A stretch of DNA of 25,870 bases, taken from assembly GCA_023416745.1 (NCBI GenBank), contig JAEZHF010000001.1:1-25870 (forward strand). The letters are read 5' to 3'. The translations under genes and the position numbers were made by a program. Below are positions 15,514 through 22,953 of this stretch, in pieces. The notes beneath the pieces are model-generated. The model saw only the letters and a list, made by a program, of their open reading frames with translations, did no database searches and had not been told where the DNA came from. The stretch comes from Bacillota bacterium (GTDB lineage Bacteria; Bacillota; Clostridia; Christensenellales; SZUA-584). The first letter of the stretch is position 1. Each line of letters opens with the position of its first letter.

Positions 15514-15543
15514 GGTCTGCGAGGTTTCTAATCCCGCGGACCT
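15513..15543 (-). terminator. Terminator between convergent TtcA-like gene and CUT1 operon
   Basis: AGGTC-T-GCG on the left pairs with CGC-G-GACCT on the right (one G:T pair). On the minus strand the stem is followed by TTATTTTTT, so it fits as the terminator of the CUT1 operon, whose last stop is 30 bases away. On the plus strand no T-run follows, but it may still serve the TtcA-like gene as a 3' barrier. Confidence 0.65.
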
Positions 15544-15572
15544 GTATTGGATAATTGTTATAACTCAGCAAT

Positions 15573-16442
15573 TTAACCCTTCACGCTGCCCAGCGTCAGT
15601 CCCTTGATGATGAACTTGGACAGGAAGATGTAGACGATGAGCAGCGGAATGATCGCCACAAATATCATAATGTACACCTGACCTAAGTCAAACTTCATAT
15701 AGTCCGCGCTGCGGAGCTGGTAGATCAGTATCGGAATTGTTTTGTTGGTGTTTGTGTTGATGATCAGCGATGGCATGAAGTAGTTGTTCCAGCTGTTCAC
15801 GAACGCGAATATCGCCTGCACAGCCAATGCCGGTTTGATAACAGGCAAAACGATGCGGTTGAACGTGCTGAATTCGTTGGACCCGTCCATCCGCGCCGCC
15901 TCCACGATTTCCAGCGGCAGCACGCTCTCCATATACGATTTCATATAGTAGAACACGATGGGAGCCGCGACGGAGGGCAGTATGAGAGGATAGAACGTGT
16001 CCATCATGCCCATCTTGGTGACAAGCTGCAAAAAGCCCAGTGCCGAAACCTGTGTCGGTACCATCATAATCAGCATGATGAACGTGAATGCTGTTTTCTT
16101 AAACTTGAAGTTGTAAGCAAATATGCCGTATGCCGTCATCGCTGAAAAATAAGTCGTCAGTGCGGCAGTGCAGGCGGCTATGAACAGGCTGTTCAGCAGG
16201 CCGCGAAGCATCGGAATGTTCTGATCGGCAAAAAGGTTGGCCAAATTTTTAAACAGGTAACCGCCTGGTACCATTGAAAATTCCGACATGATCTCTGAAT
16301 GCGGCCTCGACGCGTTCACAAGCAGAAAGTAGAAAGAAAACAGGCACAGCACGGTCAGCAGCGCCAGCACGATGTAGCAGATCACCCTGCTGAGAGTCAC
16401 AAATCCATTGGTCTTTTTCCCAGCGGCTCTGATATTCTTCAT
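15573..16442 (-). CDS. CUT1 sugar ABC transporter permease, MalG-type
   Basis: This is the second membrane subunit of an oligosaccharide importer, 289 aa, with six predicted transmembrane helices. The cytoplasmic EAA loop that docks on the ATPase reads EAARMDGSNEFSTFNRIVLP, and the protein ends in the typical FIIKGLTLGSVKG. Its ATG overlaps the stop of the upstream permease (ATGA) with GGGAGG 7 bases before, so translation is coupled. The operon ends here at the 15513-15543 terminator and contains no ATPase gene. The partner is most likely the UgpC/MsmX-type protein encoded at 22954-24072. Confidence 0.93.
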   Translation of the reverse strand: MKNIRAAGKKTNGFVTLSRVICYIVLALLTVLCLFSFYFLLVNASRPHSEIMSEFSMVPGGYLFKNLANLFADQNIPMLRGLLNSLFIAACTAALTTYFSAMTAYGIFAYNFKFKKTAFTFIMLIMMVPTQVSALGFLQLVTKMGMMDTFYPLILPSVAAPIVFYYMKSYMESVLPLEIVEAARMDGSNEFSTFNRIVLPVIKPALAVQAIFAFVNSWNNYFMPSLIINTNTNKTIPILIYQLRSADYMKFDLGQVYIMIFVAIIPLLIVYIFLSKFIIKGLTLGSVKG

Positions 16443-17440
16443 ACCTGTACCTCCCTGCTCTGAGCGCCGCTCTTAAGTGCTTTTCTCCTTGCTTTGCTCA
16501 CTGCAGCTCTGTTTTTTGGCGTCTTGTAATTCTTCATCAAGGACCTGTAAACCAATACGCTGAGTACGGCAGTCACAATGAATATCATCACTGAAACCGC
16601 ACCGGATAGCCCTAAATCCTTGCTGGTCAGCAAGCGGTTCAGATACATGATCAGCGTCATGGCGGTTCTGTCCGGCGTACCCAGAGCTTTTGTGAGCACC
16701 TGTGGTACATCAAACAGCTGTATACCGCCGATCATCGAAGTAATCAGTACATAGACAAGTATCGGCATCAGCAGCGGCAGCGTGACCCTGAAGAAGACCT
16801 GAAGCGGTTTTGCGCCGTCGATCTGTGCCGACTCAAACAAGCACTGATCGATGCCCATTATGCCGGCCATCAGCAGTATTGTGGTGTTGCCGAACCACAT
16901 TAGAAAGTTCATGAATCCGATGATGGCACGCGTGGTGATGGGTATGTCAAAGAACAGTATGGCTTTATCAATCGCCCCCGTGCTTGTCAGTATTTGATTG
17001 ATGGGGCCCACGGGTGAAAACAGCATAAAAAACAGCATGGCAAAAGCGGAAGCCATGATCAGATTTGGCATATAGATAACCGCCTTGAAGAGCGGCTGAC
17101 ATTTCAATTTCAAACGATAGCTGGTAAACCACACGGCCAGCAGCATTGAGACCAGTATCTGCGGGATAAATCCCATGATCCAGATTATAACCGTGTTCAG
17201 TGCAAACTTGGGAAGATCACCGTTGGTGATAATCGTGGTATAGTTATCAAACCCCACGAAATTCGGCCCAACCTGCTGCAGGCCGACTCGGTAGTTTTCA
17301 AAAAAGCTGTTATAAAACGTGGATATGAGCGGAATCAGTTGAAAAATGATAAATACGATAAAAAACGGTGCGATAAATATGTAGCCCCATTTCGCGTAAC
17401 TAACCGACTTAATCTTTTTTCCACCAGGTTTTAGTGACAT
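16439..17440 (-). CDS. CUT1 sugar ABC transporter permease, MalF-type
   Basis: This is the first membrane subunit of the CUT1 importer (333 aa). The short basic N-terminus, six hydrophobic segments and EAA-type loop ESAQIDGAKPLQVFFRVTLP are typical of the UgpA/LacF branch. The C-terminus is unusually basic (KTPKNRAAVSKARRKALKSG). GAGGAG lies 6 bases before the ATG. It follows the binding-protein gene across 84 bases that contain a GC-rich hairpin, and overlaps the MalG-type gene by four bases. Confidence 0.93.
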   Translation of the reverse strand: MSLKPGGKKIKSVSYAKWGYIFIAPFFIVFIIFQLIPLISTFYNSFFENYRVGLQQVGPNFVGFDNYTTIITNGDLPKFALNTVIIWIMGFIPQILVSMLLAVWFTSYRLKLKCQPLFKAVIYMPNLIMASAFAMLFFMLFSPVGPINQILTSTGAIDKAILFFDIPITTRAIIGFMNFLMWFGNTTILLMAGIMGIDQCLFESAQIDGAKPLQVFFRVTLPLLMPILVYVLITSMIGGIQLFDVPQVLTKALGTPDRTAMTLIMYLNRLLTSKDLGLSGAVSVMIFIVTAVLSVLVYRSLMKNYKTPKNRAAVSKARRKALKSGAQSREVQV

Positions 17441-17479
17441 GCCAGACTCCTCACCTTCGAAATCAGTATCGGTATTGAT

Positions 17480-17515
17480 TGCCGCGGCAGAGCTGTAGGT
17501 CGCCCTGCCGCGGCA
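17480..17515 (-). repeat. GC-rich hairpin between CUT1 binding protein and permeases
   Basis: A perfect 11-base repeat (TGCCGCGGCAG at 17480-17490, CTGCCGCGGCA at 17505-17515) encloses a 14-base loop. It lies 10 bases after the binding-protein stop. No T-run follows, so a stabilising or processing role is likelier than termination. It is the third post-binding-protein hairpin in this window. Confidence 0.75.
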
Positions 17516-17524
17516 TCTGAATAC

Positions 17525-18934
17525 TTACGCGGGTCTTTTCAGGTTGGGGTAGGTTTCAATAGCAGCCTTATAGAAGTTGTCATAAGCCTGCTCCTCCGTG
17601 ATCGTTCCGAGGAAGTAATCCTTAAACGCAGCCGGAAGGGGTTCGTTTAGCAGCTGGTCATACATCGTGATATTGCTCATATCGATGCTCTTGGCACTGT
17701 CGAGCAGAACTGTAATGTGATTCTGACCTCCCAGGAACGGATGCGCATAGTCGCTCTTCGCAAGTTCATCCATCGCCTTTGCGTTGTTGGTGAAGTCAGC
17801 ATACTTATTCGTGATCGCCACCAGCGTATCCTTGTCGCAGGTCAGCTTCTTCATCACTTCGCGCGTCAGGTCGATGTTATCCGAACCGGTCGCCGCGCAC
17901 AGCCAGGTGCCGCCCCAGAAGAAGCCTTGCGGACCTTTCACGAGACCCCAGTCGCCATAGCTGCCGTTGCCGGGAGCCTTTTCCCCTTCGGCATCAGCCA
18001 GCGTTGCCGGCATCAGGCAGAAGTCGAAGAACCAGCCGGGTCCGAAGTAGCACATGGCCTTGCCGTCTTCTTTGGCTTCGTTAAAGCTTTCTGTTGCCCA
18101 AATGTCATAAGGCAGCGTGTAACCCTTATCCAGATATGTTTTCTGCTGAGCGATCCACTGTTTGATGGACGGATCGAATATGATCTCATCGTTCTCGTTG
18201 ACCCACGGAGCGGAGGTGTTGTTGGAGAACACACGGTAATCCGCCACAAAGCCCGAGGTCATGTAGTAGCCCTTGTCCTTGGCCTGGGCAGCCACGGCGT
18301 CAAACTTCTCCCAGCTGTCCAGCGCAGTCTGCACCGCAGCGGGATCGTCCGTGCCCAGAACTTCCTTGGCGATGGAGCGGCGATAGATCAGGCCGCCGGG
18401 GCATGCCTGCCACGATACACCTTTGAGATTGCCACTTGCATCAGTGCAGATATCCTTGGTATACTGATACATATCGGCAGTATCGGCTTCGGTCAGTCCA
18501 ACATCACCATAAACGTTGGCTGAATAGTCGCTGTTCACATACTTGAGCGCATAGTCGGCTTCAATGAGGAACAGGTCAACCTTGTCGTCGGTAGCCGCAC
18601 CGGCCTGTGCCAGCAGCGCTTCGTCCAGTTTCTGCTGATAGGCACCACCGTCGCTGGGTGTGATGATCCAGTTGACCGTTACGCCTTCAGGTATAAGGCC
18701 TTCATCTTCAAAGAAAGCTTTAAACCTGTCCTGGAACTCAGTATTCCAGCAATAGATGTTGTACACCTTGCCGGCTTCCGCGGCAGGCGCTTCGGGTTCG
18801 TCAGCAGGCGCCGGAGCATCAGTCGCAGGGTTTTCAGCCGGAGCTTCGGACTGATCTGTCGGAGCGGGGGTGCTGCATCCAACCAACGTAAAAATGAGGA
18901 TGAATACCAGCATAAGCGAGATAAGCTTTTTCAT
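17525..18934 (-). CDS. CUT1 sugar-binding lipoprotein (extracellular solute-binding family 1)
   Basis: This is the lipoprotein receptor for the CUT1 importer, 469 aa. The signal peptide MKKLISLMLVFILIFTLVGC is lipidated at Cys20. It is followed by a Pro/Ala/Glu linker (PTDQSEAPAENPATDAPAPADE) and a two-lobed MalE-like domain with many aromatic residues, fitting stacking against an oligosaccharide. The upstream extension to 18967 is ignored because AAGGAGG stands 5 bases before the chosen ATG. Substrate is inferred to be a cello-oligosaccharide or cellobiose from the GH94 and GH9 genes across the divergent promoter; the sequence alone does not prove it. Confidence 0.9.
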   Translation of the reverse strand: MKKLISLMLVFILIFTLVGCSTPAPTDQSEAPAENPATDAPAPADEPEAPAAEAGKVYNIYCWNTEFQDRFKAFFEDEGLIPEGVTVNWIITPSDGGAYQQKLDEALLAQAGAATDDKVDLFLIEADYALKYVNSDYSANVYGDVGLTEADTADMYQYTKDICTDASGNLKGVSWQACPGGLIYRRSIAKEVLGTDDPAAVQTALDSWEKFDAVAAQAKDKGYYMTSGFVADYRVFSNNTSAPWVNENDEIIFDPSIKQWIAQQKTYLDKGYTLPYDIWATESFNEAKEDGKAMCYFGPGWFFDFCLMPATLADAEGEKAPGNGSYGDWGLVKGPQGFFWGGTWLCAATGSDNIDLTREVMKKLTCDKDTLVAITNKYADFTNNAKAMDELAKSDYAHPFLGGQNHITVLLDSAKSIDMSNITMYDQLLNEPLPAAFKDYFLGTITEEQAYDNFYKAAIETYPNLKRPA

Positions 18935-18952
18935 GTTTTCCTCCTTGTTTTG

Positions 18953-18977
18953 ATACGCGCCATGCACCGGCGCGTAT
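18953..18977. repeat. Perfect hairpin in the leader of the CUT1 binding-protein gene
   Basis: ATACGCGCC (18953-18961) and GGCGCGTAT (18969-18977) form a 9-base stem with a 7-base loop directly upstream of the AAGGAGG of the binding-protein gene. On the plus strand it is followed by TTTTATTTATTTT, but no plus-strand gene needs a terminator there. On the minus strand it could affect translation or processing of the binding-protein message. Confidence 0.55.
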
Positions 18978-18987
18978 TTTTATTTAT

Positions 18988-19010
18988 TTTGATGGTTAAG
19001 CGCCATCAAA
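18988..19010. repeat. Second hairpin at the end of the LacI-type gene
   Basis: TTTGATGG (18988-18995) and CCATCAAA (19003-19010) form a perfect 8-base stem that includes the TGA stop of the LacI-type gene. Together with 18953-18977 it makes two consecutive stem-loops in the 71-base gap between regulator and binding protein, possibly separating their expression levels. Confidence 0.5.
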
Positions 19011-20013
19011 TCTGTTTCACCGTTCCACCCGCCAGCAGTGACCCGGGCACAATGATCTGCACCGGGACGAACATCTTCGGGGTTTCGATCTCGTCCACCA
19101 GTTTCGCGGCCGCTTCGCGGCCAATACCCTCCGCGTCCTGCCGGAAGGTGGTGAGCCGAGGGCGCAGCGCCTGCGACAGCAGAATACCGTCGTACCCGAC
19201 CACGCTGATGTCTTCCGGAATGCGCAGACCCTGCCGCTCCAGCTCGGTCATTCCTCCCAAAAAAGAGAAGTCATCCGGAAAAAGGATGCAGGTGGGCCGG
19301 TTCTTCAGCGCCAGCAGTTCGCGCGTTGCAAGCCCGCTCAGCTTCGGGTCATGGTACAGAGCTGATTTTACGTACTCGTCCGGAACTTCTATGCCAAGAC
19401 TCTTGCAGGTTTTATAAAAGCTTCCCAGCCGTTTCTTGGTAACCGATGTATCTTCGCCGTGAATAAAAGCGATTTTCCTATGCCCTTTCTCATAAAGCGT
19501 GCCGATGATCTGTTCCATGCTGCCCACGTTGTCAGACAATATGGCCGTTCTGTGATTGAATACGTGGTCTATCGTCACCACGGGTATGTCGCTTTCCACC
19601 AGCTTGATAACATCGGGATCGGCAAAATCCACAGAAGCGATCACCACGCCGTCGCAGTTGCGGTAACGCGCATGTTCGTAATAGTCCATCTTAAAATTGC
19701 CGATATCCTTGCTGATAAAGGTGATATCGTATCCCAGCCTTTCCGCTTCCACCTTGAGACTGTTGAGAACGGATGAAAAGTATTCATGTGCCAGACCGCT
19801 GCATGTTTTATCCACGAACAACACGCCAATATTATAGGATCGGTTTGTTTTAAGCGCGCGGGCCGCGGAATTTGGAAGATAACCCATGGATTGCGCCATA
19901 GATCTCACCAGCTCGGTCGTATCCGGACCAATGTCTGCATAACCATTGAGCGCTTTACTCACCGTAGCGAGCGACACGCCGCATTGCTTAGCAACATCCT
20001 TCATCGTTACCAT
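19006..20013 (-). CDS. LacI-family transcriptional regulator of the oligosaccharide locus
   Basis: This is a LacI/GalR repressor of 335 aa. The N-terminal helix-turn-helix MKDVAKQCGVSLATVSKALNG (residues 4-24) and hinge helix SAARALKTNRSYNIGVLF are canonical. The sugar-binding core follows with CDGVVIASVDF, GHRKIAFIHGE, PTCILFPDDFSFLGGMTELERQG and ISVVGYDGILLSQALRPRLTT. It heads the CUT1 operon and is divergent from the GH94 gene. Two operator-like sequences lie at the start points of both predicted promoters. The ATG at 20013 has only a weak GGTGA upstream; an ATG three codons later is an alternative start. Confidence 0.92.
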   Translation of the reverse strand: MVTMKDVAKQCGVSLATVSKALNGYADIGPDTTELVRSMAQSMGYLPNSAARALKTNRSYNIGVLFVDKTCSGLAHEYFSSVLNSLKVEAERLGYDITFISKDIGNFKMDYYEHARYRNCDGVVIASVDFADPDVIKLVESDIPVVTIDHVFNHRTAILSDNVGSMEQIIGTLYEKGHRKIAFIHGEDTSVTKKRLGSFYKTCKSLGIEVPDEYVKSALYHDPKLSGLATRELLALKNRPTCILFPDDFSFLGGMTELERQGLRIPEDISVVGYDGILLSQALRPRLTTFRQDAEGIGREAAAKLVDEIETPKMFVPVQIIVPGSLLAGGTVKQI

Positions 20014-20083
20014 AGAAAATCACCGTTAAATCGATTGAGTATTTTTACAGCTATATTTTGGGAATAATTAAACTTAAGTGACT

Positions 20084-20097
20084 AAATCGTTTTCGTC
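20084..20097. promoter_or_regulatory. LacI-type operator candidate at the LacI/CUT1 promoter
   Basis: AAATCGTTTTCGTC has the central CG...CG pattern typical of LacI-family sites and shares AAATCG with the second candidate when that is read on the opposite strand. It lies at the predicted transcription start of the minus-strand promoter (20103-20132), where a bound repressor would block it. Confidence 0.5.
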
Positions 20098-20102
20098 GAC
20101 TC

Positions 20103-20132
20103 ATTATATTATAACTGTTTTTGCTTCGTCAA
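20103..20132 (-). promoter_or_regulatory. Predicted promoter of the LacI-CUT1 operon
   Basis: On the minus strand TTGACG (complement of 20127-20132) and TATAAT (complement of 20103-20108) are 18 bases apart. A second overlapping TATAAT is shifted by five bases. Transcription would begin about 80 bases before the LacI start codon. Confidence 0.65.
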
Positions 20133-20214
20133 GTGTTTTTTCATATCTTTTTAATTCAAAATATTGCTTATCATTAAGGTATTTCATAAAATTAAGCTGA
20201 TTTTCAAAAAACCT

Positions 20215-20244
20215 TTGACTTTCATTTCAATTATGAGTTATTAT
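20215..20244 (+). promoter_or_regulatory. Predicted promoter of the GH94 gene
   Basis: TTGACT (20215-20220) and TATTAT (20239-20244) are 18 bases apart. The start point would be near 20251, about 65 bases before the GH94 ATG, with the palindromic operator candidate at 20262-20273 just downstream. Confidence 0.6.
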
Positions 20245-20261
20245 GTGCATACGGTAACTAA

Positions 20262-20273
20262 TACGATTTCGTA
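20262..20273. promoter_or_regulatory. LacI-type operator candidate downstream of the GH94 promoter
   Basis: TACGATTTCGTA is an interrupted palindrome (TACGA/TCGTA around TT) about 11 bases past the predicted start point, a position where LacI-family repressors act as roadblocks. Its opposite strand reads AAATCGTA after TACG, sharing the AAATCGT core with 20084-20097. Confidence 0.55.
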
Positions 20274-20316
20274 AATCATCTGCGCGGTAATATCTTATAT
20301 TTTTGAGGTAATCCTT

Positions 20317-22740
20317 ATGAAATTCGGCTATTTTGACGACACTGCAAAGGAATACGTAATAGAAACGCCTTCTACCCCCTTACCTTGGATCAATTATCTG
20401 GGTAACGACGGTTTTTACAGCCTTATTTCCAATACTTGCGGCGGTTATACCTTCTATCGCGATGCCAAGCTGCGCCGTCTGACCCGTTTCCGCTATAATA
20501 ACGTCCCGGCAGATCTAGGCGGCAGATACTACTATATAAAGGATGGGGGCACCGTCTGGAATCCCGGATTTATGCCCACGCAGACAAAGCCAGACCGTTA
20601 TCTGTGCCGGCATGGGCTCGGTTATTCCGTATTCCAGTCTGAGAAAAACGGGCTTTGTGCCGATCTGACCTGCTTTGTTCCCTTGAACGACGCCTGTGAA
20701 ATCAACTGGCTGGTGATTAAAAATAACAGCAGTGAAGCCAAAAGCATTCAGCTGTACAGCGCCGTCGAATGGTGCTTGTGGAACGTAGTGGACGATTCCA
20801 CCAACTTCCAGCGCAATTTCAATATCGGCGAGGCAGAGGTAGACGGCAGCGCATTGTATCACACCACTGAATACCGTGAACGCCGGGATCATTACGCTTT
20901 TTTCAATGTCAACTGCCCCGTTGACGGCTTCGATACCGACCGGGACAGCTTCCTTGGCCAGTTCCGCTCCTGGGACGCTCCGGAAACCGTGGAATTGGGC
21001 ATCAGCCATGGCAGCATCGCCTCGGGATGGGCGCCCATCGCCAGCCACCGTATCGATGTCACCCTGGCCCCCGGCGAGGAACGCAGCTTGATATTCCAGC
21101 TGGGCTATGTGGAAAACGCGGATAACAAGTTTGAATCCCCGGGAGTCGTCAATAAAACCAAGGCTCTGGAGATAATGTCACGTTATCACACACACGAGCA
21201 GGCGCAGCAGGCACTTGCTGACCTTTCGGCTTACTGGGCTAAGCTGCTTGACCGGTTCTCTATTAACAGCGGTGTTGAAAAGCTGGACCGTATGATCAAT
21301 ATCTGGAACCAGTATCAGTGTATGGTCACGTTCAACATGAGCCGCAGCGCCAGCTATTTTGAAAGCGGCAACGGCCGGGGCATGGGGTTCCGCGACAGCT
21401 GTCAGGACCTCCTTGGCTTTGTACACCTGATACCCGAGCGCGCACGAGAGCGGATATTGGATATCGCCGCCATACAGTTTGAGGATGGCAGCACCTATCA
21501 CCAGTATCAACCGCTCTCCAAGTGCGGCAATGCCGATGTGGGCACCGGTTTTAACGACGACCCTCTCTGGCTGGTCGCCTGCACCATCGCATACATACGT
21601 GAAACCGGCGATTTCGGTATACTGGATGTGCCTGTGGTGTTCAATAATACGCCCGGCAGCGAAGCCCCGCTGATGGAGCATCTGCGGCGCAGCATTGGTT
21701 ACACAATCGCACACAAGGGTCCCCACGGTCTCCCGCTGATCGGCCGGGCGGACTGGAACGACTGCCTGAACCTCAACTGCTTCTCCGAAGAGCCGGGCGA
21801 GAGCTTTCAGACCTGCTCGAACTTTGAGAGCGGCAAGGCGGAGAGCGTGTTTATCGCCGGGCTGTTTGTCTACACCGCCACCGACTATGCGGGGCTGTGC
21901 CGCCGTATAGGGCTGAGTAACGAGGCTGCGTCAATAGAAGAGGAGATCGATGTTATATCGCAGGCTGTGCTCCGTCACGGTTGGGACGGCGAATGGTTCC
22001 TGCGCGCTTACGACGCTTTCGGAAACAAGATCGGCAGCCGTGAATGCCGGGAAGGGCAGATATTTATTGAGCCGCAGGGCTTTTGCGTGATGGCCGGGCT
22101 GGGTGAAAGCGACGGTTACGGCGAGAGTGCGCTCGCCTCAGTGGAGAAATATCTGGTCAACGACTATGGTGCAGAGCTGCTGCACCCCTGCTACACGCAG
22201 TATTACAAGGAGCTGGGCGAAATATCGAGCTACCCCCCGGGCTACAAGGAGAACGGCTCCGTGTTCTGCCACAATAACCCGTGGGTCTCGCTGGCCTATG
22301 CCAGGCAGGGCAACTCCGAAAAAGCCTACGAGACCTATATGCGCAACTGCCCGGCAAACATTGAGAGCGCCAGCGAAATCCACCGCACCGAGCCATATGT
22401 ATATTGCCAGACCATTGCCGGACGCAGTGCAAGGCGCTACGGCGAAGCCAAGAACAGCTGGCTGACGGGAACGGCGGCCTGGTCGTTCGTTGCCGCCACA
22501 CAGGGCATTCTCGGCATCCGGCCGGACTACGACGGCCTTGTGGTGCAGCCCTGCCTGCCCGCCCATATCAAGGGGTATGTGGCCAAGCGGCTGTTCCGCG
22601 GCACGATGTATACCATCACCGTCGTCAACAACGGCGGGAAAAATATTCGCACCGCCGCGGACGGCAGGCCGCTTACAAACTGCCTGATTCCCCATGAGGA
22701 GGGCCGCCTAAGCTGCGAAGTCACTGTGATTCTGGACTGA
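20317..22740 (+). CDS. GH94 cellobiose phosphorylase-type enzyme
   Basis: This is an 807-aa cytosolic inverting phosphorylase of glycoside hydrolase family 94, full length for a cellobiose phosphorylase. It would split cellobiose with phosphate into glucose 1-phosphate and glucose. Visible marks are the N-terminal MKFGYFDDTAKEYVI and PWINYLGNDGFYSLISN, RLTRFRYNNVP (sugar-site region), GRGMGFRDSCQDLLGF, the catalytic-Asp motif DWNDCLN at residues 479-485, and YPPGYKENGSVFCHNNPW near the phosphate site. There is no signal peptide. GAGGTAA lies about 6 bases before the ATG. Chitobiose phosphorylase is a close relative. Cellobiose is favoured by overall resemblance and the GH9 neighbour, but the sugar specificity is inferred. 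Confidence 0.92.
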   Translation: MKFGYFDDTAKEYVIETPSTPLPWINYLGNDGFYSLISNTCGGYTFYRDAKLRRLTRFRYNNVPADLGGRYYYIKDGGTVWNPGFMPTQTKPDRYLCRHGLGYSVFQSEKNGLCADLTCFVPLNDACEINWLVIKNNSSEAKSIQLYSAVEWCLWNVVDDSTNFQRNFNIGEAEVDGSALYHTTEYRERRDHYAFFNVNCPVDGFDTDRDSFLGQFRSWDAPETVELGISHGSIASGWAPIASHRIDVTLAPGEERSLIFQLGYVENADNKFESPGVVNKTKALEIMSRYHTHEQAQQALADLSAYWAKLLDRFSINSGVEKLDRMINIWNQYQCMVTFNMSRSASYFESGNGRGMGFRDSCQDLLGFVHLIPERARERILDIAAIQFEDGSTYHQYQPLSKCGNADVGTGFNDDPLWLVACTIAYIRETGDFGILDVPVVFNNTPGSEAPLMEHLRRSIGYTIAHKGPHGLPLIGRADWNDCLNLNCFSEEPGESFQTCSNFESGKAESVFIAGLFVYTATDYAGLCRRIGLSNEAASIEEEIDVISQAVLRHGWDGEWFLRAYDAFGNKIGSRECREGQIFIEPQGFCVMAGLGESDGYGESALASVEKYLVNDYGAELLHPCYTQYYKELGEISSYPPGYKENGSVFCHNNPWVSLAYARQGNSEKAYETYMRNCPANIESASEIHRTEPYVYCQTIAGRSARRYGEAKNSWLTGTAAWSFVAATQGILGIRPDYDGLVVQPCLPAHIKGYVAKRLFRGTMYTITVVNNGGKNIRTAADGRPLTNCLIPHEEGRLSCEVTVILD

Positions 22741-22953
22741 ATGAATTGTTTTCCGGGTTCCCGGAAATGTATAAAACCGTATTCCGGCGTTACTCCATTA
22801 TATTAATGTCGGAGCATGAAAAAAGGAGGTTTGTTTGTCCGTCCGGCTTGCGGTGCGGCAGCGTGGAGACCTGTCGTAATGCCCTTGGCACGTATGCGGC
22901 CAAAGGCGAGCTGTGTTTATAGCTGATGGCTTAGCTCAGCAAAGCTGATAACT
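22741..22953 (+). other. Leader between GH94 and ATPase genes with unused ribosome binding site
   Basis: A compact hairpin TTTCCGGG-TT-CCCGGAAA (about 22751-22768) follows the GH94 stop without a T-run. A perfect AAAGGAGG (22823-22830) lies far from the ATPase start and is followed 7 bases later by a TTG (14-codon frame). A 36-codon frame starts at 22816 (MKKGGLFVRPACG). Immediately before the ATPase ATG there is no ribosome binding site, only AGCTGAT repeats and a short GCTGA/TCAGC stem. Confidence 0.45.

Larger units (their letters stand above)
20014..20316. other. Divergent regulatory region between LacI gene and GH94 gene
   Basis: No gene lies in this 303-base region. It holds two face-away promoters, both with 18-base spacers, each with an operator-like sequence at or just past its start point, and an AT-rich middle. 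A palindrome AATCGATT sits near 20031-20038, close to the LacI start. Confidence 0.7.

Noticed and set aside
17717..18523. 268-codon open frame on the plus strand
   Set aside because: It lies antisense within the CUT1 binding-protein gene, has no ribosome binding site or recognisable domain, and is low-complexity His/Arg/Val-rich sequence as expected of an antisense shadow.
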